64,000 nt of DNA from Coturnix japonica (lineage: Eukaryota > Chordata > Aves > Galliformes > Phasianidae). The position numbers and the translations under genes are program-made. The stretch spans positions 1,488,001 through 1,552,000 of the forward strand of contig NC_029532.1 of the NCBI RefSeq assembly GCF_001577835.2. Reading direction: 5' to 3'. How positions within the stretch are numbered: position 1 is the first letter of the stretch; every line of letters starts with the position of its first letter. The notes under the pieces are model-generated. The model worked only from the letters and a program-made list of their open reading frames with translations. It had not been told where the DNA came from and made no database searches. Shown piece by piece: positions 1 through 12,200 of this stretch.

Positions 1-1265
1 CTCAACCCCCCCAACCCCTTTTCACCCCCATCTCCTTTCGGACACTTCTCCCTGCAGTGCTGCACGGCTTTGCCCCGCTTCCCCTTTCAGCCTCGTGCTT
101 TGTGTTTATGACTTATAGCGGGGTTGCAAAACCTGCTCGCCCCACACTCGCCGTCCCCACCCTGCGCTCCCATGTCGTGTTTGTGCCTGCCAACCTGAAG
201 AGCATCCTATCAACCCCACTAACACCCCTGGGTACCCGATGGCACAGGGCAGCAGCTCACAGGAGACCTTCTGCACGTCGTTTCTGTTCCTGTGCCCCCA
301 AAGTGCTGTTGCCTCTTCCCTACCCAGCCTGCCAGCTGAGGTGTGCAAAGGAAAAGTAGTTTCATGTGATGGCTAATTATCATAAATCCGTTGCCAAAGG
401 AAGCTTAAAAGCATAAGGCAATTACACGTCCTAATGTGCTTTGGTAATGAGCAGACGGTGTGTCATTAGAGCCTGGCTGTAGCGCAGGTATCTCTGCTTA
501 TGGGATGGGGTTCCTGGCTGAGGCTGGTCCCAAAATGTGACTGTGGATGGGCACAACCTGGGCTGAGCAGATGGGGATGGTTGGGGACAGCTGGGTGCTG
601 AGAGCTCCTGCAAGGAGGAGGAAAAACCCACAGTGTGTGGCTGTGGTGAAGAAAGAAGAATTGGCAGCAGTGACCTCAGCTCTGGAGGTGGTTTTATTGA
701 GGAAGAGCCGTGGGCTAGAAGCTTCTTCTCCTATTTCAGCATGATAAAGCTCTCTGGATCCTCTGCTCCACTGCGACATGGCCCCAAATGGGATTTAGTC
801 ACAGGTTAAAAGCAAACCCTGCAGGGATGTTCTTAGCTGGAGGTGCTGACGTTGGGTGGCTGTGATACCCCCATCTCCAGAACACAGACCCCCACCACGA
901 GGTGCAGAGGCTGCAGATTTGATGCAGTGCTCATAAGGGCACAGCTGGTTCCCATCTGGATGGAGAACATCTGTGGGTGCATCTGGAGCAGCCTGCCAAG
1001 GCAAGGCAAGGCAAGAGAAGCCCGTGGGAGGCAGAGGAGCACAGCGGTGATTTGCAAACATGGTTCCTGTTTCGGGAACCAAGCAGAACTTGCAGCATTT
1101 GGCCAAACCCCAAATGATTGCCAGCACTGTGGGATTTCCCACTGGTGTCACCTAGCCTCGTGGGGTGGTTGTCACACTGCTCCCTGGGTGCTCTGCCTGC
1201 ACGGCTTCCCCTTCAAATGCACAGGAGGGGATGGTCCTGAATGCTGTTTCTTGTCTCCTTTGCAG
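1..1265. other. 5' flank or first intron of SLC31A2, no gene seen
   Basis: No exon could be supported here. The stretch ends in a good splice acceptor (pyrimidine-rich, then TTTGCAG at 1259-1265) directly before the first recognisable SLC31A2 codons, so at least one upstream exon must exist here or before the window. An AT-rich, low-repeat block at about 360-480 stands out from the GC-rich surroundings (see findings). Confidence 0.5.
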
Positions 1266-2096
1266 ATGACTTTCTTCTTCTCAGATAGGCTGGTGCTGCT
1301 CTTTGACTTCTGGAGCGTGCACAACCCCACAGGTACGATGTGCCCACAAATTCCTCCATCATCCCTGCAAATAACTGGAGAGCATTTCCATCGTCCCTGC
1401 TGAAAACGATTTGCAAGCTGTTCTTTTATGGGGAAAAGAGCACTGCTGCCGGTGATGTTATTGGGGTTGTCTTTGTGCAGGGATGGTGCTGTCCGTGCTG
1501 GTGATCCTGCTGTTCTCTGTGCTGTATGAAGTGGTGAAGATAGGAAAGGCCAAAGTGCTGAGGCGGGCGCTGCTGGCCGTGCCCCCCAGCTTCAGCCAGG
1601 ACACACTGCTGGGACCCAACGAGGGGGACAACGGGGATGGAGGTGGTGGGGACAGTGAGGACAGTGGTGTCCAGGAGGCTGTGCAGGGCAGGTATGGGGG
1701 TGTATGGGGGTGCTGGGAGGGCTGGGAGGTGGGGATGTCTCTCCACCACCCTCTCTGTGATCCCTTCCCCATTCATTCACAGCCAGGTTTGTGTTTGCTC
1801 TGCTTTTGCAGCTGCAAAGCAGTGCCCAAATCCTGCTCAGCCACAGCCATGATGATTGTGCCGTCCCCATGCTGACTGTCCCTGTCTCTCCCCATAGGTG
1901 GTTCCAGTACCATGTGGGCCAGACGTTGCTCCACGTGGTTCAGGTGGTGGTGGGCTACACACTGATGCTGGCTGTCATGTCCTACAACGCATGGATCTTC
2001 CTTGGGGTGGTTGCAGGCTCTGCCATCGGTTACTTTGTGGTGTACCCACTGCTCTGGTTGGGCTATGGGGCGGTCACCTCTCATCCCATCCAGTAG
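1266..2096 (+). CDS. SLC31A2: SLC31A2 (CTR2), low-affinity copper transporter family member
   Basis: Coding exons are 1266-1332, 1481-1691 and 1898-2096, all with GT/AG borders and matching phases, giving 158 aa. The protein matches the CTR family: TM1 around residues 24-43, a cytosolic loop, then TM2 with the MxxxM copper-selectivity motif (M116, M120), and TM3 with GxxxG packing (G129, G133, G137). It lacks the Met/His-rich ectodomain of CTR1, and the segments around FDFWSVH and AVMSYN are typical of CTR2. In mammals CTR2 sits mainly in late endosomes and lysosomes, where it limits copper release and promotes shedding of the CTR1 ectodomain. The loop carries an acidic Asp/Gly stretch (about residues 70-85), which makes it longer than my recollection of human CTR2 (about 143 aa). 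The ATG at 1266 directly follows an acceptor, so an upstream exon could add a few N-terminal residues. Confidence 0.9.
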
Positions 2097-2530
2097 CACT
2101 GCCACTCCTGCTGGCTCTATCCTTGTCCCCGTGCTGTGCAGGACACAGAGTGATGCTGGGACGTGTGGTGCTGGCAGGATGGGGCTGGCACTGGGGCTGT
2201 CCCCTGCCCTGTGGCCATCCCTGTGCTCTCAGGGAGCTTTATAGCTGTGGGATGAGGGTGATGGCTGCTGGGGGGCACTGGGATGCTTCAGGTATGTGTT
2301 GGGCAGGACTCAGCCCTGCTCTTGCCCCCTCACGCTGTGCCTTGTGGGTGTAGAGCACTGGCTCATGCACCTCTTTTTTAGCACTTTAGGGTTAGAGTCA
2401 GGACGTGCTGCTGCTGGGATGCCCGTGGCAATGAAACCACTGCATTGCTCAGAGTCATTGCATTGCGGAGCAACGGGAGCCCCGGCTCGCAGCAGGGTTT
2501 AGGCGTTAAGGATGCTCTCCTCTGGTTTTA

Positions 2531-2536
2531 AATAAA
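2531..2536 (+). terminator. SLC31A2: polyadenylation signal of SLC31A2 (proximal)
   Basis: Canonical AATAAA followed by a T-rich downstream element (2539-2552), about 435 bases after the stop codon. A second AATAAA lies at 2606-2611. Confidence 0.6.
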
Positions 2537-2549
2537 GCTTTTTTTCTCT

Positions 2550-2555
2550 TTTATT
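2550..2555 (-). terminator. NIBAN2: polyadenylation signal of NIBAN2
   Basis: TTTATT on the + strand reads AATAAA on the - strand, about 735 bases after the NIBAN2 stop codon at 3290. I saw no other minus-strand hexamer between the stop and this point. That implies a NIBAN2 3' UTR reaching into the SLC31A2 3' end. Confidence 0.5.
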
Positions 2556-3289
2556 AATTATTATAAGCATATATATATTTTTTAAAACATTTGTATAACA
2601 TTCTTAATAAAATATCTTGGAAGAGACAGGTCTGAAGTTCCCAAAGCAAGGCACTTTGGGGAGGGCCTCCCCCAGTGGTTCAGCTGGGCACCCCCTGCAG
2701 CAGCAGAAACAGCGGCACCAAACCTACAGCAGGGTCCAGGTGAGCTGCAGTGGGGTGTAGGTGTGCACACATGTACATGCAGATGCCCCAGACCCAACCA
2801 TCTCTCCAGTGCTTTTAGTGCATCCCTGCCCAGAGCCTCTGTCCAACCCCCAGACCTAAGCTGAAGCCCCATGGCTGTGCCCCATTATTGCTGATGTAAG
2901 GATGGGGTGCTCTCTTGTGCCCAGCGAGGTGGGGTGCACCCCCCGGGACCAAAGGCCACGCAGTGCTGTGCACCCCAACCCTGATGGGCATGTTTTCCAC
3001 CTCCTCTCAATGGTAGCAGAGGATGCCCAGGAGCTGTGGGCACGGGGATGGCAGTGGGAGCATCCTGCAGCCCTAGGTGGGTAAAGCATCTCTCCAATAA
3101 AAAAGAAGGAAATAAGGCAGAAGAAGGACAGAGCAGAGTGCAGCGGGTGCCCTGCGCCAATCCAGGGCCCCCCCAGCCTCACCTAGCAGGACCACACAGG
3201 GCTCCTCTCAGTTAGGTGTTCCCCATCCCCTCCCTGGTCCCAGTCCCCATCCCTGGCATTACCAGGGCCAGTCTGCAGCAGGAATGGGG
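2556..3289 (-). other. NIBAN2: NIBAN2 3' UTR
   Basis: Sequence between the NIBAN2 stop codon and the minus-strand poly(A) hexamer. No conserved frame was found on either strand. The AATAAA near 3098 is on the + strand and has no gene to serve. Confidence 0.5.
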
Positions 3290-6200
3290 CTAGAACTCAG
3301 TCTGCAACCCCTCAATGCTCTCCGTTGTGCCCGCAGGCTGTGGGGGGCTGCATGCCACTGGGAGGGCCACCTCCTCACCCGTCTCCTTGTCACTGCGCTG
3401 GTGGCAATCGGTCCCAGCAGGCGGCAGTGGGACCTTGGCTCTGGGTGCAGGGGATGGTGGTGTGGCACGATGCCCCTCATCTGCTGGTGGGGTCTCAGCT
3501 CTGGGTACAGGTGATGCTGGCACACCATGGCGCACCTTATCACTGGGTGGGACATCAGCTCTGGGTGCAGGTGATGCAGGTGTGGCATGAGGTACTTTAT
3601 CTCCGGATGGGATCTCAGCTCCAGATACAGGTGATGCAGGCTCAGCATGGTGCAGGACCTCGGTTCCAGTTGTGGGTGATGCAGGCATGGCGTGCTGCAC
3701 CTCACCCCTTGCTGTGCTCTCAGGTGCAGGTGGTGCTGGTGCACGGCGCACCCCATCCTCTGACAGGACCTTGGCTCCAGATGTGGGTGCTGCCGGCGCA
3801 TCACCAGCCAGACCCTTTGTGGGGACATCACCTGATGCAGCCCCCGCTGCCACCACCACCTCCTTGGTGGCACCGCTGTCCTGCGTGCTGTGGGTACCGT
3901 TCGTCAGCCGCTCCTCCGTGAGCACCTCAATGCTCTCCTTGGCCAGAGCCTCCCGGATCTCCGCCACCCCATCCGGGGACCCCGGTGGCACCCTGGGCTC
4001 TGGTGGCTCCGGTGAGCTGGGGGACATCAGCATCTCAGCACCCATCTCGTAGGGCAGGGCTCCATCGTCGTCCTGGATCACTGACACCACCTGCTTGGCC
4101 CTACGGCGCTTCTCAGCGGCTGGTTCAGCCTCGGGCTGCCCGCTGTGCTCCTCGCCCCAGTCGATGGGGTTGCCCTCGCCCAGCAGGTGCAGGTTGGGAT
4201 CACTGTTGTGCATCACCATGCTGTCACGGTACAGGTTGTGCTTCCGCTGCACGGCTGCCTCCTTCACAGCTGATGAGATATCAGATGGGGTGGAACGTCA
4301 CCCTGCACCTGGTGTGGGGTCACCCTTCCTCCTACAGACCTCAGCCACCCTTCATGGGGCCACCCTTCCTCATATAGCACCCTGCATGGGGTCACCCATA
4401 CACCTCAGCTCCTTGCATGGGGTCACTCCTTCCTTCTACAAGCCCCAGCATTCTATGGATCTTCCTCCTGTGGATCCCAGCACCCAAATGGACCCCCTAG
4501 ATGCTTCCCATGCTGCTAAACCCTTGCATACATGAGGGGTCTCCCCACCCAGCACCCACCCAGGTATCTGGAGACCCCAGAGCCCCCTACCTTGCATGAT
4601 GTCCTTCATCACAGACTGCAGCACTACCTCCTCATATGTGTTCTCCACCAGGATGAAGTTGGCAAAGTCCTCGAAGATGAGTTCCTGGAACTTGGCTAGT
4701 TCCTGCCAAAGGGGAGGGATCAGGGTGGGATGCAGGAGCTCCCCATCCCCAAGGGATTCTGAACCTCCACAGAGGGGTCCTCCCATGAGCTTACCCCCTT
4801 GCAGGTGGGTGCCAGCTTCTTCAGCAGGAAGGGGATGGTGATCTGCAGCAGGGCCTCCCTGAAGAACTTCTTCCGCACCGTGCTGCTGTCGTAATCATAT
4901 TTCTGTGGGGCAGGTGAGAGTGGCCATGGGTCAGCATCCACGAGGGCTGCACGGTGGCACAGGCGCAGCCCATGCATTTGGGTTCCCAATCCTCCACCTC
5001 CTCCTCAACTCACTTGCCCCAGGTCTCAGAAAAAGGCATGGAAGTCCCAACAGCAAGAAGCACTTGCCAAAAAGCTTCTGGCACATAGTATGAGGGTCCT
5101 TGCTGTCTTCCTCAACCCAGAAGCCCCCAGGAAATAAGAGCAACCCCAGCCCTCACCTTGAGCACCCTCTCGAGGATGCGCTGGATGGACTTGCAGAGTT
5201 CATCCTTGCCCTGCAGCTTCCCCAGCTCCTGGTGGAGCAGCGTCTCGAAGGTGTACAAGGCATCATCCATTTGCTGTGGCAAGAGCCAAAAGGTCAGCGG
5301 CAGTGGGGGACCAAAAGGGCTGGCGTGGGTCTGTCCCCACACTCCAGCAGCTCTGCCTTGGGGAGACACAGGGATGAATGCAGGCAGTGCCTGTCCTACC
5401 TGTCTCATGTGGATCTGGGCCCTCTGCTTGAAGACAGATGTGCTGGAGACGTCAAAGCGCTGCTGGAGCCCCTCCAGCTTCAGCTGCTCCATCTTCTCGT
5501 AGCACGACTGCATCTTCACCGGGTGGAAGGCCAGGTGGGACAGCTTCTCCATGTACTGGGGACAGAGCTGAGCTCAGCAGGGCTGGGACGTGCCACCCCA
5601 CAGCCCACACCTCCACATGGGCTCCATCCCCAGGTGTCTTCCCAGATGTCCCTACTGGGTATGGTAATGGGGTTGGCCATGCCACTGCCAACCTCCAGCC
5701 TGCCCGGCTCAGAGCTCACCTCCACCAGCTTCTCCATGCCACCCTCATTGACGATGTTCATGTTCATGTCCGTCACCTCTTTGAAGAAGACCTCCCGCAC
5801 CTCGGCAAAGCCCTGGCTCGTCGGGGTCATTAGGGCCTCCAGGATGGAAGAGATGTAGGGCTGGACGTGGTTACGGACACAGATCTCCGCTTTGGGGAGG
5901 ACGAAGGCTGGGTGGAGAGCAGTGTGGAGCATGGTAAGGCTGCTCTGCCCTTCCAGCTCAGCCTAACCCCAGCCTGGGAGAGAGGATGCTTCTTTCCTCA
6001 AATCCTCAAATCCAGAAGTCTCTCAGACCCATGGGGCAATGGAAGGGGTTCTTGAAGGTGGCCCTCAGCCTGCACTGAACCCATTCCTGTCCCATTGCCT
6101 TGCTTTGGGCTCACTGCCCAACTTGTCCCCCATCTGTGCCCTCTCCCCATGGGGCTCTACCTCGGATCTTGCTGGCCAGGTGCTCTTTGGAGGTGATGAT

Positions 6201-9200
6201 CTGGTCCATGTCAGTCCGGATGCTGCTCTCCATCTGGGGCCGCTCCAGCTCGCACTTGGCCACCATGGCATCATACTGTGCCTTGGTCTGTTCGTAGACC
6301 ATCCTATAGACAGCATCCGAGATCTGGGGAGGGAGAGGGGGGTGACAGGAGGCCCCTGATGGTCACAAGCCTGTAGGATGTCCACAAACTTAGGATATGG
6401 GCAGGACCCATGAGCTCCATGCGACTTCTGGAGCCAACACTGCAGCCTGATGCTGTGATTTTGGGGCCAGCAGGCGGCAGGACAGTCCCTCCCCTCCCTC
6501 CCTCCCTCCTTCCCTCCCTCCTTCCAGTTTTGCAGCACTAACTGAGCTGTTTCATGGAGACCGCAGCCACAGAGAAATGAAAAAGCAAAATTTGAGCATT
6601 TTTAGGCTGCATGTTATGAGCTTCGGTGGTAACTATGAAGGCTGCAACAGGCGGTTCTGAAGAGTGCTCTGTCTTCTTGGCAAGGGCCAGGGCTGGATTT
6701 AGCACTACCCTAAAAATGGCTCACTAAATATAGCTGGATGGGCTGTGCTCGTGGGCTGGGCTTCCTCCAGTCGGCTTCCCCCATTCTCAGAAGCAAAGCT
6801 CTGGGTAGGGCTGGCTGCAGCATGGACAACAAGGTCCTGGGCAGGGTGACACCAATACGAAGCCATGGGGGCAACCCAGCCAGTGAGATGGGACGTGCCC
6901 CAAAGTGTGGGCAGCCCAAACAGGGGGATCAGCACTGATGTCCCCACATCCACCACCCGCACCTGGATCCAGGTCCGCTGACGCTCCTGTGTTTTGCCCT
7001 TCAGCCGTGGGCCAATGGCGCTCCGCAGCTCCGGCAGCAGCTCCTCCATCACCAGGTTGCTCAGCACCTGCAAAGGGAGGAGGTGATGGGGGACCCTTCC
7101 CAGCCCTACCCCGGTCCCACACAGCCCCTGGGCCAGCCCTCACCTGGGTCTGGTTGCCACACAGCATGTCCCAGGTGCCGTACTGCTCCTTGGACTGGCG
7201 GTACATACGGACGGCATCAGTGAAGGCTGGAGCCTCGACTTTGGAGTCCTCCGAGATCCCTGGTGGGGAGGGGATGAGTGAGCACGAGGATGGAGGGGGG
7301 TGGACACTGACACATCCCCAGCCTGCACATCACAAGAGCTCACTGTGTCTGCAGGGCCATTGCACAGTGGTCAGGGATAGGGGGGACCCTGACCCTAATG
7401 CTGTCCCATACACAGGAGGGGTCGGGGAGCTCCCATAGACAGATCCCCCTGAGTGGGAAGATGGGGGGCTCAGTATGACCCAGTGATACATGGGGAACTG
7501 TTGATTCAGCAATCTCAGATGCCGCAGTTAGAGGAGGGTCTTGGTGTGACCCAATGAGGACCAGGGAGATGGTGGCCCTGCAAAGCCCCAGTGGCACAGC
7601 TGGAACAAGGGCTGAGCAGGACTGGGGGAGCTCTGCAAGCCCCAATGGTGCATGGATCCAGTCCTAGGGGCTCTGCAAGGGGACGTGGGCTGCCTGGGAG
7701 GGGCTGGAGGAAGGGGGGCCCTAAGGACACAGCAGAGCCTGGGAGGAAGAGGAAAGCGGGGATGAGTCACGAGGAGGCACAGCGTGCTCCAGCCGGTTCT
7801 GCTGCCCCCAGGATGTCAGCACTGTGATTCACCACATCATGGGGCCACTGCACAAGGGGGGCATGGATGTCACCCTCAGCCCCCTGCCCCGACCCAGGGG
7901 TCTGGCTGCTGCTCCCCAGCTCTCTTGGTAATGTTCCCCTGCTGAGTGCCATGTAGTGAGGTGCCATGCAGCAGGAAATGATGCTGTGTCCAGCACAGTA
8001 TGGGCAGAGGTCCCATAGGTGCATAGGGTTGACCCAGCTGGACACGCTGTGTGAGGGGTCCCATTGCTCATCCCCAGAACTTAGGGAACAGCTGGTGTTT
8101 CAGAACCAGCTTGTAAAGGGAGGTGAAAATTCCCACACTGTTTACAGCTGGAGGCTGACACAGAGCCTCTAATTTGGAAAGGGGTAAAAAAAAAAAAAAA
8201 GAAAAGAAAGAAAGAAAAGAAGTTGCTCAACAGCAACAAAAGATCTTTCATTGGATTTGAAACAGTATCTGAAACACGGCAAGAACAGCAGCGGGCAGAA
8301 ATGCGGAGCTGGGAAGGGAAGGAACGTCTCACAAAGAAAAACAGCCTGCACAAATGGAGAAATCCAGCCGAGCTGATCTGTTCCTGGGGCCGTGCCCATC
8401 TCTGCGCCACTGCACAGGAGGAGCACAGCCCAGATTATTACCCAGCTCCATTGCTCTGCCCCTTAAAAACAGGGCTGCGGGCAGCTCCCAGGAGGGCAAG
8501 GCACACAGCAGAGCAGGCAGAGCTGCTCTTTGCTTTGCAGCAGGGCCAGCAGCTCCTCCTTGGGATGTTGTCTCACCCCAGGAGCGCTCAGCAGGAAAAT
8601 CATGTTCTCCTGACACAGTATCGGGGCCGTGGGAGGCTGGTCTTGTCCGCATGCAGCCCGAGCCTTAAAGAAGGTGGGAGGAGGAGGGAGAGAGAGGAGG
8701 ATGGCGGCTGCCTGCAGTTTGGATGACTTTAATTACTGAATATTATCTACCTTGGGGTGGTAAATAGTCATTAGGGCTCCCCACGCCAGCGTCCAGCTGG
8801 CTGCAGGCAGGCGCTGCCATCACTCTGCTCAGGGGCACAGTATGGAGACCCCTGTGCCCACCCCCACTGCTGGCTGATTCCCACCTCTTCACCCCCATAT
8901 CTTCTCCTGTAAATCAACACAGACCGCTGTAGGGCTCCCAGACCACCACGTTCTCCCTATTGAGGTACCCCCCGCTCACCGTTGTTGCAGTGCCGCACAC
9001 AGTCCTGGAACACAGCTCCCCACTTCTCCTGCTCTTTGCCTGTCATCAGGCAGAAGTAATAGTGCCGGGCATAGGGGTGCCAGAGGATGAGGGGGAAATC
9101 CGTGGGGCACTTCAGGATGGGGGTGTTCCCTGATTTAGGGGTGACACCTGCAGGGGGAAGGATGCGTTGAAGAGCAGAGGGATAGAGACAAGGGATGCTG

Positions 9201-12200
9201 CAGGGGTAGGGGGGTCTGTCTGCTGGTCCCCATCTGCATCCCAGGGGCTTATGAGGGGCAGAGCATCCTGATGGAGGCTCCACCTAGGGGACTATGGGGT
9301 TGTAACCCCACACCAAAAAAACCACCCCTGCCCACCTATCCCTATGGGACTCTCAGCAGCATGGGGATGCAGGGGGACCCCGAGCATCCCTCCCCACTCA
9401 CCGGGCAGGCTGCTGTTCACCAGCTCCAGGTACTGCTCCACTGAGGTGAGCACCTTGTAGCCTGCACTGTTGATCAGCACACGAGGTGGCAGCTCCCTCT
9501 CATAAGCCTGAGCAGAAAGAGCTGGTCAGAGTGAGGTGGTGATGTGGGGTATAGGTACAGTATGGGAAGAGTCCGTAGGAGAAGGGTGAAAGGGTCTTTT
9601 CCTCCTCCATCGGGATGGATGAGGAAGGAAAGCTCAAAGGGCAGCTTGTAAACACCAAGGGCCACCAGGAAACATCATCAATGGTCACAGGGTGTCCATC
9701 CTCACAGGGAAATCAGCCCTAAGGAGGATGGGGGCAGAGGGAGGACATGGGCAGGATCACCCACAGGTGACAGCCCAATGCAAGGAGGTGATGCTGGAGC
9801 CATCCTCACCAGTTTGTTCTCATACAGCACCAGCCCATAGTTGTGTGGGACCACACAGAAGCGGTTCCTCCATTTCTTGTTCTCTTCTATGTACTGGAAG
9901 AGGTTGCCTGAGTAGATGACGTGGTCTTCCAGCGGGACCTGAAGGGAGGAGATGTGCTGTGACATGGGGACAATGCGGAGCACCCACCCCACCATCCTAT
10001 TCAATTGCAGGTGCCTTAATAGTGCCCCTGGGTGATGTTCTGTGGGGGTCCCACCTGCACAGCCCTAACAGAGCTCCAGAGGATGCTCACACACAGTCAC
10101 CATAGGGCAGCCCAACTCCGGATGGTGCTGGGATCTCCCAGGCTGTTTGGATGGAGCAGGATGAGGCCATCCCATGTCTTGGGGCTGAGCAGCCCCTACA
10201 GCCCCCGCAGGCTGCACTGACACCAGTCATGAGCCAGCTAAGAATGCGTCCCAGGAATTTTTATGACCCCAGGAATATAAACAAGAGCTGAGAGCACTCC
10301 TGACAGCGTGAGCAGCCAGCGACTGGCTCTGCATCCTGCACCCACAGTGGTGGCCATTGCAGGCACCACACTGCCAGCTCCCATCGCATCACTCAAGGGC
10401 AGCCCAAACAATAGGGCTCAGCCCAGCTCAAGGACCTGGCTTGTACCCCAGAGCCCTGAGCCTGCCTCACCCCACAAACATCTGGGACATGCAGGAATGT
10501 GGCAAATTGCAAGGAGGGGCAGGGAGGCGGCTGGTGAGAATGGAGGAGGATGCTCAGGGATGGACTCCTGGGCTGGATGAGAGCTTTGCAGCAGCCTTGC
10601 TCTGCCCCAGGGGTTGTCCCTGCAGTGCTCCCACGTGCGGGTGTGCCTGCACCAGCTGCTGTTCCCAGAGCTTGTCATCAAACCAGATGCCAGCATGTGT
10701 GACTGTCTGCAGAGGGGACTTACTGCAGGACGAGCATCCCACCTGGTCCTACTTGGTCCTATTTGGTCCTACTTGTGTCCCTGACCTCATGCTGTTGCCA
10801 CTTCTCAGACATTCCTGGGCTTGTTTCAGGAGGCACCACCCGGTAAAGGCATCAACCAAGCAATGATGACCCGATTATTTCCTCCCTGCGGACACTGGGC
10901 TCCCTGTTCCTGCTCAGGAACTCATCCCTCCACACCTTTATTTTGCTTGACACACCCGTGCAGGCAGGGACATTGCAACACCAGGAGTGTCACCACTCCG
11001 CTCCTCACATAAGCTGTCCCTCTCCCCCATTGAATTGGATCCAGTGATCCCTATAGGTCCCTTCCTCCTTCTCGGGGTATTCTGTGGTTCCTTGTCTTTG
11101 CAAACACTTGTGGCTGTGTGCCCATCTTGCACACCCTGCCCTCCTGTGCTCTATCCCAAAGGCTGCAATGATGCCAATGTCCTATAATGGCTTTTGGGAA
11201 TGTTTTTTGGCACTTCAAGTAGGGCCATGGAGGCATTTCAGGTTGGGAGCTGCTCAGAAATAATTTCATCCCTTTCCTAATGCTGGAGCGTGGCTTGCAA
11301 CCAGCAGCAGAGGACTGGCAGCCCAGAACAACCCAGCCATGCCCTTCAGCTGCAGCCTCACCCAGGGATTTATAGGGCATGAGCAGTTCCCAGGAGCTCC
11401 ATATCAGAAAGGAGTGCCCGCAGCCAGACCCAAATCCACACCGAGCTGCTGGGTGTGCTCACTGCACTGATCAGAGCACAAAGCCTTCATGGGACCCCCA
11501 TGGGCTGCAGACCCCCCTCCATCACCTTCTCCTCGGGGTTCCTTTCCCAGCCCAATAGTGCCTCCATTCCTATGGGGCTGCCCAATGCAGAGGGAGGGAG
11601 ATGAATATGAGCTCTTACCTTGCGGTGCAGCAGCTGTGCCTGCGGCCCCCCATTGCCTTCAATCTCATAGCGGACGCTGTTGAAGAGTGCTACCCCATAC
11701 TGTTCCCTGTAGCAGCGGGAGAACTCCCCCAGCACCTTCCCGGTCTTCTCTGCAAAAGGAAAACAGAGTCAGGATGCACCCAATGCTCCCTGCAGCCCCA
11801 ACCCACAGCACAGGGTGCACCCAGGGGACGTGTCCCCAGTGCCATGTCATTGTGGGGCCTCCAACACCTCTGTGCCCCATGGGGAGCAGCCCCACAGGTT
11901 TAACTCTGGCATCCCACAGCACAGATTTGGCTTCATTTGCATTTTCACACCCAGCCAACACCTCTATGCTGCCCTGATGCCCGAAGGAGCAGGGTTCAGC
12001 ATGGGGCCACCTCCGAGCCGCTGCCCTCTGCCCTCCCCATCCAACCCAGGATTAGCAGTCTTCTTATTATGTTTTTTTGTTGCCCTTTCACGTTAGTGCT
12101 TTGGATTCCTCTTCCCAAGCAGGAAATTCCTGACATTAAGGCCATTCCGGCACCACGGCGCTTCCTGTGCATTGTGCAGCCCTGTGCCTGTCCCACTGCA

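Larger units (their letters stand above)
2097..2611 (+). other. SLC31A2: SLC31A2 3' UTR
   Basis: Non-coding sequence after the SLC31A2 stop. It runs to AATAAA hexamers at 2531-2536 and 2606-2611, set in an abrupt AT-rich stretch (2530-2620) that contrasts with the GC-rich DNA on both sides. Which hexamer is used cannot be told from sequence. Confidence 0.6.

Noticed and set aside
3098-3103. AATAAA on + within the NIBAN2 3' UTR
   Set aside because: No plus-strand gene ends here; SLC31A2 already has two closer hexamers.
3421-3921. Long open frame on the + strand across the NIBAN2 tail
   Set aside because: It is the shadow of the repeat-rich coding exon on the minus strand, with Trp/Gln-rich composition and no domain.
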